64,000 bases of DNA from Mesocentrotus franciscanus (Eukaryota; Echinodermata; Echinoidea; Camarodonta; Strongylocentrotidae): the NCBI GenBank assembly GCA_037976565.1, contig CP137667.1, positions 32,682,790-32,746,789 of the forward strand, read 5' to 3'. The notes beneath the pieces are model-generated. The model did not search any database, was not told the DNA's origin, and saw nothing but the letters and a program-made list of their open reading frames with translations. This document shows positions 48,920 through 59,619 of this stretch, piece after piece. Position numbers and translations under genes: made by a program. The first letter of the stretch is position 1. Every line of letters begins with the position of its first letter.

Positions 48920-51900
48920 CTCAGGGGAGACAAAAAAGTGGTCTTCATAATTATGCAGGAGGTCTTTTTGTACAGGTTCCTTAAAGTGCACCTGTTACTG
49001 AGTAATACTATTCAATGGAAATAAAAGTATGGTCTCTATAGACAGGATGTCACTAGAGCAGGATTCATTGTACTATATGTTTGGGGGGGGACTAATCATT
49101 GACAAGTATTTTGCTATGTATGTTGTTGGTGTTGCTCATTACTATCTGCATTCATTCACTGAAAATATTTATGCCTTTAATTATTTATATTCTTGATATA
49201 ATACATCTGTAGTTCATGCGCTTTGTAAATTTAAAATATACATGTATGTATATCGAGAAAGGTGCGGATGCTTTTATCGTACCGTTGTACCATGTTAAAT
49301 GTATGTGTGGAAGGGTATAATAATGGTCACAGTATGAAGCAGGTCATAATAATTGAGTTGAGAAGCTATTGACCCTGGCCTTCTTCATCCTTTATTTTGC
49401 TAAAGTATAGAAAAGGAAATAAAATAAACAGCAATAATTGTTTAATTGAATATAAACAGAACAAATGATATACAGTCTAACCTGCTTTAGTGACCACCTG
49501 TATAGAAAGACCACCTGTCTATAAAGACCACATTTGTTGTTTCCCTTGAAACGGTTGCTCATTGAAACAGGTAATAAATCAACCTTTGCATAAAGACCAC
49601 CTGTTTATAAAGACCAGTTTTCTTGTCTCCCTTGGGTGGTCTTTATAGACAGATATCACTATATATATTACGTGCAATTTCTTGAGGGAGGATGAAAGAG
49701 GAATAAGACCTTAGACCCGGCACTGGTCCATAGCAGGCCGAGATCCCTAGCAATACACACTCCCCTGCCATACCAGCGCGTTACGTTGCACAGTCTTCTC
49801 AGCAAGATAATAGGCATATGCAACTTTAGTGCATGGTGAATGGTCTTCTGATTAGATGGGTGTTAGTTGAGTCTCTCCACAATTGCCGACGTTAATTTTA
49901 CTTTTTGAGCAATAGAATCTTTAAAATGGATGGAGTCACAACAAACGAATAGCCTGCTTTTGATAATAATAATAGTTCTTCCAAACCCTAAAACATGAAC
50001 CAATTAACGTAATAGAAAAGTATGGTAAAATGATTTAATTTCAGTGATATTGCATAACTGATAAAGATATTAAAAACACAAGAATTCGTTAAATATCACT
50101 TCATTCCAACATAGACGAGGAACGACTTTTTGTTCATGCTTGATAATTCTAAATATGTTACCGAGGTATTGCGGGTACGTGTATCTTCGCGGCTGGATGT
50201 GTAAGACAAGGCTTGAAATCTGAGGCAATGGCTGGATATTAGAGTGCATTTGGAGAACAATCCTTTTCGAGCGACATTTCTACTATGATATTCTTGCAAA
50301 ATGACAAAACAATGTGAGAGCTCACAAATATTTTTTTTCATTTCACCAGAATCCAACCTTCTCTTTAAAATATTGCTTATGAAAATAGATATTGCAACTT
50401 TCAAAACTGAGATTGCACTTTAGATAAAGGTACATGTAAAGGAAAATGCTGAGTAGACTACTCAAAGCCTGGCGAACCGACACTTTGCAAAACCAACAAA
50501 TATAATAAGGTAATATCATATACCACTTAAATAGAAACCACCACTGCACTTGAACGCTTGTTGAAGACGACTTTCATACCTAGATGTACACGTATTCATT
50601 ACACTTTACATGGCAGGCAATAATGCTTTACATCAACATATCAACATATCAACATATCAACATTCAGTCAAGATCTTTTTTTTTTACTATCCATATCAAG
50701 AATTCTATTTAAAGAAAGACACCAACTGACCTTATAGTGAAAGGGGAACATTGCACAGGAAAGATGGTTCATCCTAAATGAAGATAACTGTGATCAAATC
50801 TTGCATCAATACATTTTAACTACTGCTTTTAAAAAGCATATTTGGCAGATTCCGGCGGAGAAATGGTATTCTGTTATGTTTTGCATGAGAAAGTTGTCCC
50901 TCCTCATTGTGAAAAGGCTCCCTCCAAACTCTGAAGTCCAAATAGAGCGTGGGATACCATTTGATCACAATAAGGCAATACATGCAATGCAGTGAAGGTA
51001 AGGATTCCCATTACCTTTCATACTGGGGTGTCCCTGATGTCTACATGTACTCTGAATGTGCCATTACACTTTTGTTTACTCTCTTTGCCTCTCTGCACAG
51101 TCGCTCATTTGCCACACGTGCCAGTTTGCACAAAACAACAGGCACCAATCTAGGGAAGGATTGTTTTGTGCAACACAATGGCTTTGCAAAGTACCCATTT
51201 AAAAAAAATCTTGAATAGCTCCATGACAACCCTTTTAATACCTTAACACTGGTATAGATTAAACTTGCACTGGAATATAATCTTGAAGCGTCCACCTATC
51301 CCAAGATAAATACATGTACAATGTGGCACAGGAAAATTAATTATGTGGCATATAAAGAGTATGATATTTCTGTCTAGGTGTCACTACCATCACTGAGCCA
51401 AGTGCCTTACAGGCTCACTTCGAAGGGAGCAGCGAACCCCTTGGAACACGGACCACATTGAGTTACATGAGAAACTTCACCAAAGAAGACTATAAACAGA
51501 GCTTAAAATGCTGCACTACTCTCAGCCCATCCTGTGACTCCACCGTCTGCTCAGAACCTTGCGTCCCAAATGTCAAATGTGAGTATAGAAATAACCCTTG
51601 GCCTCAGAGGGAGCAGATACAAACAAAAACAAAAAACATTTATCTGTATCAGTGTGAGATGAATTAGATTTAAAAAAATAACCCACTGACTATTCAATGC
51701 TTTCATTCCATGGTCTTTAATATAGGAGTCAATCAATTCCAGTAGGCAATAGGGTTCGTTGTGTACTAAATTATCAATGATGCATGAAACCTCCCATTTC
51801 ACTAATTCGGACTTGATGTTGTTTTAAAAGAGTCTCACAATATCTTCTTTTCTCTATTTTTATTACGGAACAGGCATATTTTGATAGAAAGATGTATAAA

Positions 51901-54900
51901 AGTATACTCTGTATAACATGCTAGGAAAGTTAGAACAAAAATCCATTACATATTAAGTATACAATATCGTGATTATTTTAGACCATTTTTCGGATGTTTA
52001 TTATATAATTGAATTATCCGTTCTAGCTTCGATAGACTGATTTTATGTAAATAAACTGTAAAGCGTGGTAGACAGGTATCTTTCAATATTAAATGGAATT
52101 TAACACGTTTTCCCTTATACTTTGATGGCATACACTGTTTTTTTTAAACAAAATGGATTTTAAGTCTGTGTGTTGTGTAATTCATCTCAGATGAACCAGA
52201 AATGCTCAACATCTCCAGAAACATGCCAGGCAGCCAAGTCACTGAGGGCACCGCCGACCTGGAATTTACCTGCAGGGCTGACGGCAACCCAAGGCCGACC
52301 CTGACCTGGGTGATGGCCGACAACGAAGGGTTGATGCTTGACCAGCTGACCAAGGAGGATGGCTCCCAGCTGCTGAGATTCAGGGAAGTCCAAAGGCATC
52401 ATGCAGGGGTATACAAGTGCATTGCTAAAAATAACATTCCGCCGAGGAGCAGCAGAGATGACCATCTCATCGTGCATTGTGAGTTAATAGTGGGTCTCAT
52501 TGTCAGTGAAGGGAAAACATGCCAATCTTTCAGACACTACGCACCTCAAGAAGGCACTCCAGTTGTCATTTATTCTTAACTTAGATCATTTGATTTGAAA
52601 ACAGAACCTTTGCAGCGTTACTCTTAAATGAGTTGTTAATAACAGCCCTCTTCGCACAAGAAATTGATGTGTATTCCCAATTTGTTTTTTGTTTTTTGAA
52701 ATTTGGTGTTTGTTTTGAAACATGCTTTAATTTAGAACCGTTTTCTAATACATGTACCTAAAAAATAGGAATGTGATTGTAGTTTCAATAAAACTTTTGT
52801 ACAAAATGACAGTGGGAATGGTTAGGAGTCAGGCAATGTGAGTTACTGTAAATGATAATTTCACAATTCTCACAGAAACCGACTATACGTGATGGTTTCA
52901 AAGAAAATATGAGAGTGCCGACATCAGAAAGTTTTTGATCCATGCAGATGATGATTCCTGACGTACCTTTACACACACAAAAATTGTTGTAACATTCTAC
53001 CCCACAAAATCATTTGGTGCTCTTTCTGTTCAGTTCCGCCTACTATTCAAAACAAGGCCAACAACCGGACGACGGCCAACGAAGGCAAGGCCGCCTCTCT
53101 GTCCTGCGTCGTTAAGGGCAACCCAAGCCCGCGGGTCAACTGGGAACGGCTCGGCAACCACTCCGTAGCGCTTTGGAACAGGACGTTGGTCGTAAATACC
53201 GAGGTCAACAGCGATTATGAGAGCGTGGTGACGAGTACGCTGAACATCGTGGACGTACAGCCGGACATTGACGATGGTAATTACAAGTGCACGGCGGAAA
53301 GCACCGCGGGAAGAGACGAAGCTGTCATTAACCTTAGTGGAACATGTAAGTTTGATCAGTCCAGTCTAGTTGATTGGAATTTATTTGAATGGAATTCAAA
53401 CTCATATTCTAAATTGATGTAATGTAATGATTACTTGTGCATTATGGCATATGGGCAGTGTTTCGTGAAACAAAGTACAAGTTCGCCCACATCACCTTGA
53501 AACGTGTATTGAATTAAACATGCGTTTCAATAGGATGTCTGTGTACCTGTACTTATGACGGCTTTGTTAAAATGCTACCCAGGTAACCCTGATCAGGGTG
53601 GCATTGTTCCCGTCCTACACAATCAGCTGTGCCATTAAGTCAAAGAATAGGTGTCTAAATGTTTGGACTGAGAACATGCCTTGAAATAGAAACAGATATA
53701 TGTAAATGCAAAATTAATTCCAGTGGAAGAAAAATCTGCCTGTAAGAAACAAGCTAACAATCGAAACGACAAACAATAAGAAATTTAAAAAATATGACTA
53801 TGGTGCACGTTTACTTGTATGTATACGGTCATGAAAGGGCAATCCAACTCTTGTAATAGGTTCATTTGCATGAAAGCAGACAAATAATATAAACCAAACG
53901 ATAAAAGTTTGAAATAAATTGAGCCATTAATAACAAAGTTGAATGAATGCTTGAAATAACGCATCACTATTAAAGTGTATGCGAATCCCAAATTGGCAGT
54001 TTGGGTAGTGGATTGTGACGTAGTTGCCTTTAACTCTCCTGTTTGTCGAATACAAAAATATCATTTGTTTCTTTTTTTCCTCCTAAACGCCTTCTCCTTC
54101 GGGGCTCTACTCACAATATATTCAATATAGTAGCATAGTATCATAGATCCTCTAAGGAGAAAAGACCCTCCTGAGAAAAGGTCTTTGTACGTGGAAATGA
54201 ACGGCAACTGCCATACATGCCATATAATTGGCGGATTTCTATTGAAATTATTTCAGATGCGTTAAAAATAGTTATATGGAAGAGCAGAAAGGGATGTAAA
54301 AGTGTTTAAAAATATATACATAATTAGGAATAGGATAAGAAAAATGAAGGAAGAGAAGATGAAAGGGTAGCGGAATAATAGATTTTTGAGGAGAGAAGAT
54401 GAACTAGTATAAGAAATCGAACAGACTAAACAATGTCTACAGCCTTTCTTTCTGTTAACAAGTAATATCATCTGTTTCTGTTGTACTTCTTCCATCTTGA
54501 ATAGTAATGTATTACCTGTTTTTGCTGATGGAAAATATAACAAGTCTAATCCAGTTGATTGCAATTTATTTGAATAGAATTCAAATAAATATTCTAAATT
54601 TGCTAAAGTCCAGAATCACGCACACTCCCACACATATACTCTCATTCATGCAGGCGCACGCACCCCAAACACACGCACAACATACGCACACACATCTCCC
54701 TGTCATACACACAGACTGAGTGAACTATTTTGCTGCTTATTTTATTACCAGAGATCCTTTTCAGTTCTTATAGAGAAGGTTGGTGTGTTCTATAGAAATG
54801 AAAAATAATTTCCGAGCTTTCTCATTCTTTTAATGCTGACTTGGAAGAAGATCACTGGAAAAAAATTATATTGCCCTCATATTCTTTATGTAAATATAAA

Positions 54901-57900
54901 TAGCTGAAAAAAAAGTTTCGAGCATATTATTAATATTATTATTATTACTATTTTTGATACTACTATTATTATTATAATCATTATTTATATCATTTCGATG
55001 ATTCTACGCCCCACAGTGTGCATCAGTACTATATACATTCCGGAAACAATTTTTTTCCCTTCAAAATAATCGCGAAACCAAATCAAAAAATCTGAAAAAT
55101 ATTAGACAGAAATAACCGTCTGGTATGGGGAATTCTTTAATAAAAGTGACGTTGTTAACCTGTATAGAGGCGGTCAGTGGAGCCAGATGTAGTATCAGCG
55201 GAACAACCGTCGATATCAGAGACTGTATCTTTCTGTCTATAAAAATATAGGCCTAACTCAATTACAAAGGACTTTAAAAAAAATCAGTCCAGTCCATCAT
55301 ATTTTAAAAATATGCAAGCATTTAAAGTGTAAAATTACGTAATCTGAGCATGATTTCAATGGGATAGACCCTATACGATAGCGTACAGATATTGCCCTTA
55401 AACTAACAGAATTTTAACTTATGTTTTTAAGGTGTTATTATCACTGATTAAGCGGCCCTACGTTGCCATGGGTTTTGAGTAAATTACGAAGCGCTTTGTA
55501 ACTTTTAAGAGCAGGCGCCATATACTAAATGCTTTGCGGATTGGATTCAGCAATCTCTATATCAAAATCAATGGTTAAAAGCAGCATAAAAACTTCATTA
55601 TTTAGGATGACACTCCTAACAACTTAATAAACCTATATAGGCTACACAACGTTGTACAGACTTAGGACTACACTTTGGCATATCGATATACTTTTTCTAA
55701 CATTTTACTTGACACCAGTGCCAATCAGTAAGTTTGCTCGTTTGCTATATTAGTTGAATAAGTCATTTCTGGACCCCGTCATATAAGGTGTTGCGATTGA
55801 TCGCAGCTTTTTATAAGACGGGGCCCTGGTCTTCACTAGCTTCGTGACAACCGAATTAACACCTGTATACATCAGTTTTGTACTTGAAACATTTACATAA
55901 TCAAGAAGCCTATGTTATAACTGTCCCATGAAAAATTGGTACCGGGATGTCGTCGTTGAGTACGATGTAAACTTAACTATTTGCGCTACGATTTTATCCT
56001 TTATAAAGAAACTCAATTGACAAAATCACGTAAAATCACGTGATTTTGCCCATACAATTCACATTATGTTTTTGCTTGAATTTTGCTACTATTTCCAACG
56101 ATGGCATTTCGCCCATAAATCCAGCATTGTACTTACATAAGGAACATTCCAAAACCATGTATTGACAATGTAGGCCTATAGTTGACTGACAAAGGCCATC
56201 TCTTTTGAAACAGATAAAGGCCTACCCCCAAAACCAAACAACGTGTCCGTTTTGGAATCCTCAATAACTTCCACTTCGTTTTCCATCGCGTGGCAAACCT
56301 ACTCGTCTGATGAAAGGCCTGAAACATATACGGTAACGTATTGTGAAGTCGATGCTCATAAGGAATGCACGAAGATCAGTGAAGTTGGACCGACTCGGCT
56401 TACAATCGGGGGTCTTCGGCCGTCTACGGTTTACCGAGTCACTGTGAAAAGCCAGAATGACTTCGGGTTCAGCAAAGACAGCGAATTCATTGAAATATTT
56501 ACACAAAGTAAGTATGATTGGGGGTTGTGTGTCCGGACATCTAAAAGATAAAGACTCCCCTTTGGCCTTTGGATTTAACGAAAAATATTAATCAAATATA
56601 TATCATGAATATATCATGAATATTCGTCAATTATAATATAATTATATTTACATATGTACAATACAGCCAACTTTTCTCACAAGTCATGCACAAAGTGTAT
56701 GGAATAGTATATACTCAATGCAATACGTAAGTCGAATAACCTATTGTGAAAAGAATAACGAGTTAAATGGCATACGATTTATTTATATCAGTGTATATTA
56801 ATTGGAAAAGCGCCATGGAGGAATAGGTCTACACTAGATCTGTCAACATTAAATTTTAAATGTAAACTTGATTTAAAAAAACATATCATGATTGCCTGAA
56901 ATTTATTACAAACCTAACTTTTGACTCATGATTTATCTATACATGTATATATATGCCTATGAATGATTAGGGGGAAGTTCTGCATCTACATATCTATTAC
57001 GGATAAATAAAGCTGATTAAAAACTGATAATCACAACATTGTGCACTGATACAATAACTACGTTAACGTTTTCTGTACACTATTATTTTGTAGGTATCCC
57101 AAGTTCCAACAATGAAGTGATCGCAGTAGGCCTATATTTACCCATTAGTGTCAGCGTCGTTGTTAACATTGTCCTCATTGTCATCATTGTCTACTTGAAG
57201 TGGAACAAAAAGCGTAAGATGAAATAACCTTTATGATTTTCTTATTATTCTGTAATTCTTATATTGTCATGAATGTTGTCTGCAGGTCTGATCCCTCAGT
57301 CACACTGCCGAACCGACTCCAAACCGACTGATTCTTGGCCATTCAGTGTAATGTAATGTTTCGATCGGTCTGGTGTCGGTCTCGTTGGTATGACTGAGGT
57401 ATAATGTTATGGCGTACTGCACGAGTAGGGTCTGCTGATAAATGGAATAACAGAATACACTGTATAGTTGCCGTGTTATTCCCCTTATAATGTAAGGGAA
57501 GAGACGGCGAGAGAGGGAGAGAGAGAGATGAAGGAAGGAAGGAAGAAGAAGAAGAAGAAGAGGAAGAAGAAGAAGAAGACGAAGAAGAAGAAGAAGAAAA
57601 AAGATCACTAATTGTAGCAAAACTACAAATGAAGCACCACCAGCACATATCGAAATTCATATCGAAGCTGGATTCAATAATTACAAGCTTGATAAAAAAA
57701 TGATTATGATTAACTATATTTGAAAAGCTATGTGGATGAAGCCCCCGATCGAGCCGATTGATTAATGATATTATCTTGTTTACCCGCAGAACCTTCCAGA
57801 ATCTTGAAATCTCGTTACTTCAAAAAGCAACACTTGACGAAAACTCAACCTCCAACACAAACTCCAGTAAAAGAAATTGCACTTGACTCTATTAAAGTAC

Positions 57901-58515
57901 ATGTGAGTTTGTAAAACATATTTCTATCTACAGCTGAAATAAATAGAAGTATCCTGGGTGTGAGTGGATATGTGTGCTGCTGAATGTGTGGGTGTGAGAG
58001 GCTTCAAGTGTAGGTGTGTATGTATTTATTGACAAATGAATGGATATAAATGTGCAGTGGTTAGTGGTAAGTGCACACCGCCATTGAAGCCCTGTAATGG
58101 CTTACAAGTCAATGGGAACCTGTATCGGCCTACGTACGCATCAAGCACCTTTTCTTCATCTTCTGTTGGGTGGAGTAGGGTTGGGCTTCCAAGTTAAAGC
58201 GAAACCTTGATGATACAATTGATTTTGATAGACTTTAAAAAAAAAATGTTTAACCATAACGAGTATACTCCGCAGCTAGATCTAAAACAAATCATTTTGA
58301 AAATCTTTCCTTAAATATCTAGGTGTAAGCTCAGTGAGCATGGTACCATTGTATTCCCTACCAAGACGGGGTTCCCCCTCTGTTAAAAACCTATCATTAA
58401 CGCAGGTGACATTGTGTAATGTAAGAATTTCTTTGAATGAGCCAGCGCCTTTACGTGATTGTAACAAAAAATATGACGCCATTATAGACATCATCGTCAT
58501 CATAATCGTCATCAT

Positions 58516-58550
<35 letters not shown>

Positions 58551-58865
58551 CATGCACCCTTCTGAAATGTATCAGCCTAAAATTTAATAGGGTGGCTTGA
58601 TGTAATCAACCAAAATCTATGCATTAAACCCTTATTGTCGATCTCTCTCTCTCTCTCTCTTTCTATATGTACACAGAACAGCGGTGATCATGTGTACCAA
58701 GACCTGAATGAGCCACCACGGCTGGCCGAACAGGGATGCGATCAGGAAGATGACCAGCATGCAGACTTTATCTATCATTCTTATACAGACATTCCTTCAA
58801 GGGAAGAAAGAGAAGAATCCCAGGTCATTTACTCAAACGAATGTGTAAGGGTTCCGAAATGGTAG
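39483..58865 (+). CDS. Ig-superfamily receptor, kirrel/nephrin/SYG-2-like, 13 coding exons, 1013 aa
   Basis: Predicted single-pass type I membrane protein: signal peptide, seven Ig domains (residues about 29-775), one fibronectin III domain (776-873), transmembrane helix (about 882-908) and a roughly 105-residue tail with tyrosines at 923, 958, 984, 987 and 1003. Every join was checked: introns 1-11 are phase 1, intron 12 is phase 0, and the total is 3042 nt with no internal stop. The architecture is close to nephrin (eight Ig plus FN3) and related adhesion receptors, which act in cell-cell recognition; I could not search for the nearest homologue. About ten N-glycosylation sequons lie in the ectodomain. 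The tail suggests SH2-protein signalling. A decayed paralog of its ends lies upstream (21639, 31403). Confidence 0.85.
40100..40890 (-). mobile_element. LINE 3' fragment in intron 1
   Basis: On the minus strand the remains read LRLQKRAMKLCCGSGYFDH and later HNYPTRHSSDFHLF and GPDIWNVLPPDIRN, the LINE C-terminal tail as at 4146-4373. Frameshifts are present. Confidence 0.7.
41349..41690 (+). CDS. exon 2: Ig domain 1 (V-like)
   Basis: 342 bp, phase 1 at both ends (acceptor ctcgacag, donor gtgagt). Residues 29-142. The canonical B-strand cysteine is in VTLVCTY, the C-strand tryptophan in LSWQMG, the F-strand cysteine in DDNIYRC. An extra pair, CFSSC, lies between C and E strands and could form a second disulphide. 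One NLT sequon. As in nephrin-like receptors, the membrane-distal domain is a likely ligand-binding face; this is inference. Confidence 0.9.
41966..43148. mobile_element. probable solo LTR in intron 2
   Basis: A 1183-bp block begins tgtcacggccc and ends ggcatca, with acatt immediately on both sides (41961-41965 and 43149-43153) as a 5-bp target duplication. A tataaa lies at about 41997 and a 79-bp direct repeat inside (42363-42520). The related segment in intron 9 (53420-53750) lacks it. No internal retrotransposon genes, so a solo LTR. The family is not identified. Confidence 0.5.
42363..42520. repeat. 79-bp direct repeat, 2 copies
   Basis: Copies starting ttgcgttggggcccaacgg at 42363 and 42442 are identical as far as I can read, ending gcggctgatgttaacc. 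The minus-strand open frame over it is repetitive for the same reason. Confidence 0.8.
43230..43700. repeat. intron 2 segment duplicated in intron 9
   Basis: From caagctaacaatcga through gaaaagaccctcctgag it matches 53745-54180 closely and in the same orientation. A short piece at 41882-41965 pairs with 53420-53500, so the solo LTR interrupts one longer duplicate. Confidence 0.75.
44067..44405 (+). CDS. exon 3: Ig domain 2
   Basis: 339 bp, phase 1 to 1 (acceptor cttaag, donor gtacac). Residues 143-255. Cysteines in YTITCAIQ and SVTCEATH, tryptophan in LEWTST. Starts PPVSLKL, the usual inter-domain linker. GC content and codon use are clearly higher than the flanking introns. Confidence 0.9.
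44615..45345 (+). mobile_element. LINE 3' end in intron 3
   Basis: Plus strand with the gene. The remains read LPDIFNNYF, then IHSHSTRNS, then GVQCWNLIPIEIK and LSNFKRKFK, a LINE C-terminal tail. It ends in aaataaacaaaataaac and repeated acttgaa (about 45300-45345), the microsatellite-like tail of such elements. An AT run lies at 45048-45069. Confidence 0.75.
46074..46406 (+). CDS. exon 4: Ig domain 3
   Basis: 333 bp, phase 1 to 1 (acceptor cacccag, donor gtagga, a weak donor). Residues 256-366. Starts APKNVKI; cysteines in TITCESL and VLRCQAT, tryptophan in ITWYLDG. One NDS sequon. The C-terminal IRLSVDG joins exon 5 as VDGPPDPP. Confidence 0.9.
47322..47618. mobile_element. MITE with roughly 85-bp TIRs ending at the exon 5 acceptor
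   Basis: The left arm (47322-47405) starts caggggtgtt and includes cacaaagactaagatct and tggcaggccgttcatgcc. The right arm (47535-47618) is its inverse, ending gtgaaacactccccag. The last two bases are the AG of the exon 5 splice acceptor. No clear target duplication is visible. Ends of this style suggest a hAT-type MITE. Confidence 0.75.
47619..47927 (+). CDS. exon 5: Ig domain 4
   Basis: 309 bp, phase 1 to 1 (acceptor ctccccag, donor gtgagt). Residues 367-469. Cysteines in TVSCTADN and ALQCYVI, tryptophan in FQWFIG; NLS sequon. The polypyrimidine tract is poor, in line with the acceptor lying at the end of a transposon. The phase-matched join and domain start (GPPDPPVIAG) support the boundary. 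Confidence 0.88.
47965..48135. repeat. ggtgat microsatellite in intron 5
   Basis: Impure gatggtggtggtgat-type repeats over about 170 bp. Confidence 0.7.
48545..48661 (+). CDS. exon 6: first half of Ig domain 5
   Basis: 117 bp, phase 1 to 1 (acceptor ctacccag, donor gtacat). Residues 470-508. Starts YCPITVEVTICPEVV, giving two extra cysteines, then the B-strand cysteine in VMVCRSG and tryptophan in LVWIKG. It stops just after the C strand, so the domain is finished by exon 7, the only Ig domain here that is split. Confidence 0.85.
48713..48916 (+). repeat. tRNA-derived SINE with ATT tail in intron 6
   Basis: Head with box A tggtatagtgg and box B ggattcgaatc, then agacgttaatccacgtttgcc, a body shared with the SINEs in the LRR array, and an att tail (48881-48916). 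The lack of a complete cloverleaf and the attached body and tail rule out a tRNA gene. Confidence 0.7.
49470..49660. mobile_element. short element with ataaagaccacc motifs in intron 6
   Basis: The word ataaagaccac (or agaccacctg) occurs four times and its inverse, gtggtctttatagacag, closes the block. An internal ttgtttcccttgaaacgg is repeated as cttgtctcccttgg. Layout typical of a widespread marine-invertebrate repeat, from memory. Confidence 0.5.
50633..50665. repeat. 11-bp tandem repeat
   Basis: acatatcaaca-type unit, about three copies, in intron 6. Confidence 0.6.
51378..51578 (+). CDS. exon 7: second half of Ig domain 5, cysteine-rich
   Basis: 201 bp, phase 1 to 1 (acceptor gtctag, donor gtgagt). 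Residues 509-575. It has the expected tail of an Ig fold (RTTLSYMRNFTKEDY, then SLKCC), but five cysteines (CC, SPSC, TVC, EPC) follow in 25 residues. With exon 6 the domain holds eight cysteines instead of two. NFT sequon. Confidence 0.85.
52191..52478 (+). CDS. exon 8: Ig domain 6 (I-set)
   Basis: 288 bp, phase 1 to 1 (acceptor atctcag, donor gtgagt). Residues 576-671. Cysteines in LEFTCRAD and VYKCIAK, tryptophan in LTWVMA. The usual DxGxYxC signature reads HAGVYKC. NIS sequon near the start. Confidence 0.92.
53034..53345 (+). CDS. exon 9: Ig domain 7 (I-set)
   Basis: 312 bp, phase 1 to 1 (acceptor gttcag, donor gtaagt). Residues 672-775. Cysteines in SLSCVVKG and NYKCTAES, tryptophan in VNWERL, classic DDGNYKC. 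Four N-glycosylation sequons (NRT, NHS, NRT, NLS), the most in any domain here. Confidence 0.93.
53745..54180. repeat. intron 9 copy of the intron 2 segment
   Basis: See 43230-43700. Both copies are intronic, same orientation, with small indels only. Confidence 0.75.
54610..54715. repeat. CA-rich microsatellite in intron 9
   Basis: Impure cacac/cacgca runs. Confidence 0.6.
55150..55240. repeat. third copy of a segment found upstream of exon 1
   Basis: cagtggagccagatgtagt, then cggaacaaccgtcgatat, matches 38885-38925 and the dead copy at 30705-30750. It is therefore a dispersed repeat, not promoter-specific sequence. Confidence 0.6.
56214..56507 (+). CDS. exon 10: fibronectin type III domain
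   Basis: 294 bp, phase 1 to 1 (acceptor gaaacag, donor gtaagt). Residues 776-873. It begins PPKPNNVSVLESS, has the B-strand tryptophan (SIAWQTY), the C-strand tyrosine (YTVTYCEV) and the closing LRPSTVYRVTVKSQNDFG, all hallmark FN3 positions. It sits next to the membrane, as in nephrin. Confidence 0.93.
57094..57213 (+). CDS. exon 11: transmembrane segment
   Basis: 120 bp, phase 1 to 1 (acceptor tttgtag, donor gtaaga). Residues 874-913. A short stalk (SIPSSNNE), then about 27 hydrophobic residues ending VIIVYLKWNKK, with the basic stop-transfer side cytoplasmic. Confidence 0.9.
57530..57602. repeat. gaa/aag microsatellite in intron 11
   Basis: A 70-bp run of agaagaagaag. Confidence 0.8.
57790..57902 (+). 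CDS. exon 12: juxtamembrane cytoplasmic tail
   Basis: 113 bp, phase 1 to phase 0 (acceptor cccgcag, donor gtgagt). Residues 914-951. Basic (ILKSRYFKKQHL) and then proline-rich (TQPPTQTP, a possible SH3 ligand); one tyrosine, Y923. There is no equivalent in duplicate copy A, whose homology starts within the next intron. Confidence 0.85.
58500..58552. repeat. cat microsatellite in intron 12
   Basis: tcatcatcatcat run; the paralogous intron has a shorter one at 21503-21530. Confidence 0.75.
58677..58865 (+). CDS. exon 13: signalling tail and stop
   Basis: 189 bp including TAG at 58863-58865; phase 0 acceptor after a ct microsatellite (acacag). Residues 952-1013. Motifs: YQDL at 958, YHSYTDI at 984-990, VIYSNE at 1003. 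YxxL/YxxI are SH2-type sites, but the -2 residue is His, so they are not strict ITIMs; YxN suits Grb2-type SH2 domains by family knowledge. An acidic stretch (CDQEDDQHAD) separates them. A decayed paralog is at 21639. Confidence 0.88.
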   Translation, partial: NSGDHVYQDLNEPPRLAEQGCDQEDDQHADFIYHSYTDIPSREEREESQVIYSNECVRVPKW

Positions 58866-58879
58866 TGGTGACCACGATC

Positions 58880-59619
58880 CAGGGGCAGCAATTTCTTTTC
58901 ATGACCGGGGGGGGGGACGAAATGCGAGGGACGAGGGAGTATAGTGAACGAGAGGGGCGAAGGTGACGGAAGTGACAGCCCCCTCACAGGTTTTTTGAAG
59001 TTTTGTTGTATTAAAAAATTACATTCCTTTGCAAATCTATAGTATACAAGCAAGCAATATACTTTTTTCACACTTCACTTTTACTTTGCCGGTAATTAGT
59101 GTGCAGTCCGCAGGGTTGTAAATATTTAGTAGGTAAATGTTAGTAAGTAGGAAGCTTGGGCATGGATGGGATTTCTATTTCCCACTCTAGGCCTCTGTCA
59201 TGTACATGTATATTGATATCGCTATATGGGAGTTGAAATGGCAGTTGAAATGGCAAATATATATACTATGTGGTAGTGAACTATTAAAACCAACCAATAT
59301 TACGGAATACCTGTAACATTAAAAAACATACAGTGTAAAATGTGCTTACGTGATACCAACGGAATACAGATTTTCCACAATATTTACTTGTACATTTTGA
59401 AGGATATTATGCGATGGAGCGTAGCGACCGAGCGAGAAGATTTTTGCATTTTTATTAGTCTAAACACTGTACTCTTGGGCCCTCGAGAGCTTAAAAGTGT
59501 GTTGCAGTCTTTTGTCAGTATTTGCTATACATGTTTTTTTTGCCCTTTTTCCGGGGGGCGATCCCTCCTTAAAAAAAATGAGGGGTGGGTGGACGTGTCG
59601 CCCCGGGATCGCCGCCCTG
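58880..59619. mobile_element. hAT-like TIR element in the 3' UTR, 740 bp
   Basis: Starts caggggcagcaatttc and ends, inverted, cagggcggcgatcccgg. Flanking octamers ccacgatc (58872-58879) and ccatgatc (59620-59627) match at 7 of 8. The duplicate copy has ccaagatc once, uninterrupted, at 21869-21876. No transposase. The open frame at its 3' part has no signature. Confidence 0.75.

Noticed and set aside
58677..58865. Calling the tail a true ITAM or ITIM
   Set aside because: The -2 positions are His and the YxxL to YxxI spacing is about 26 residues, outside the consensus.
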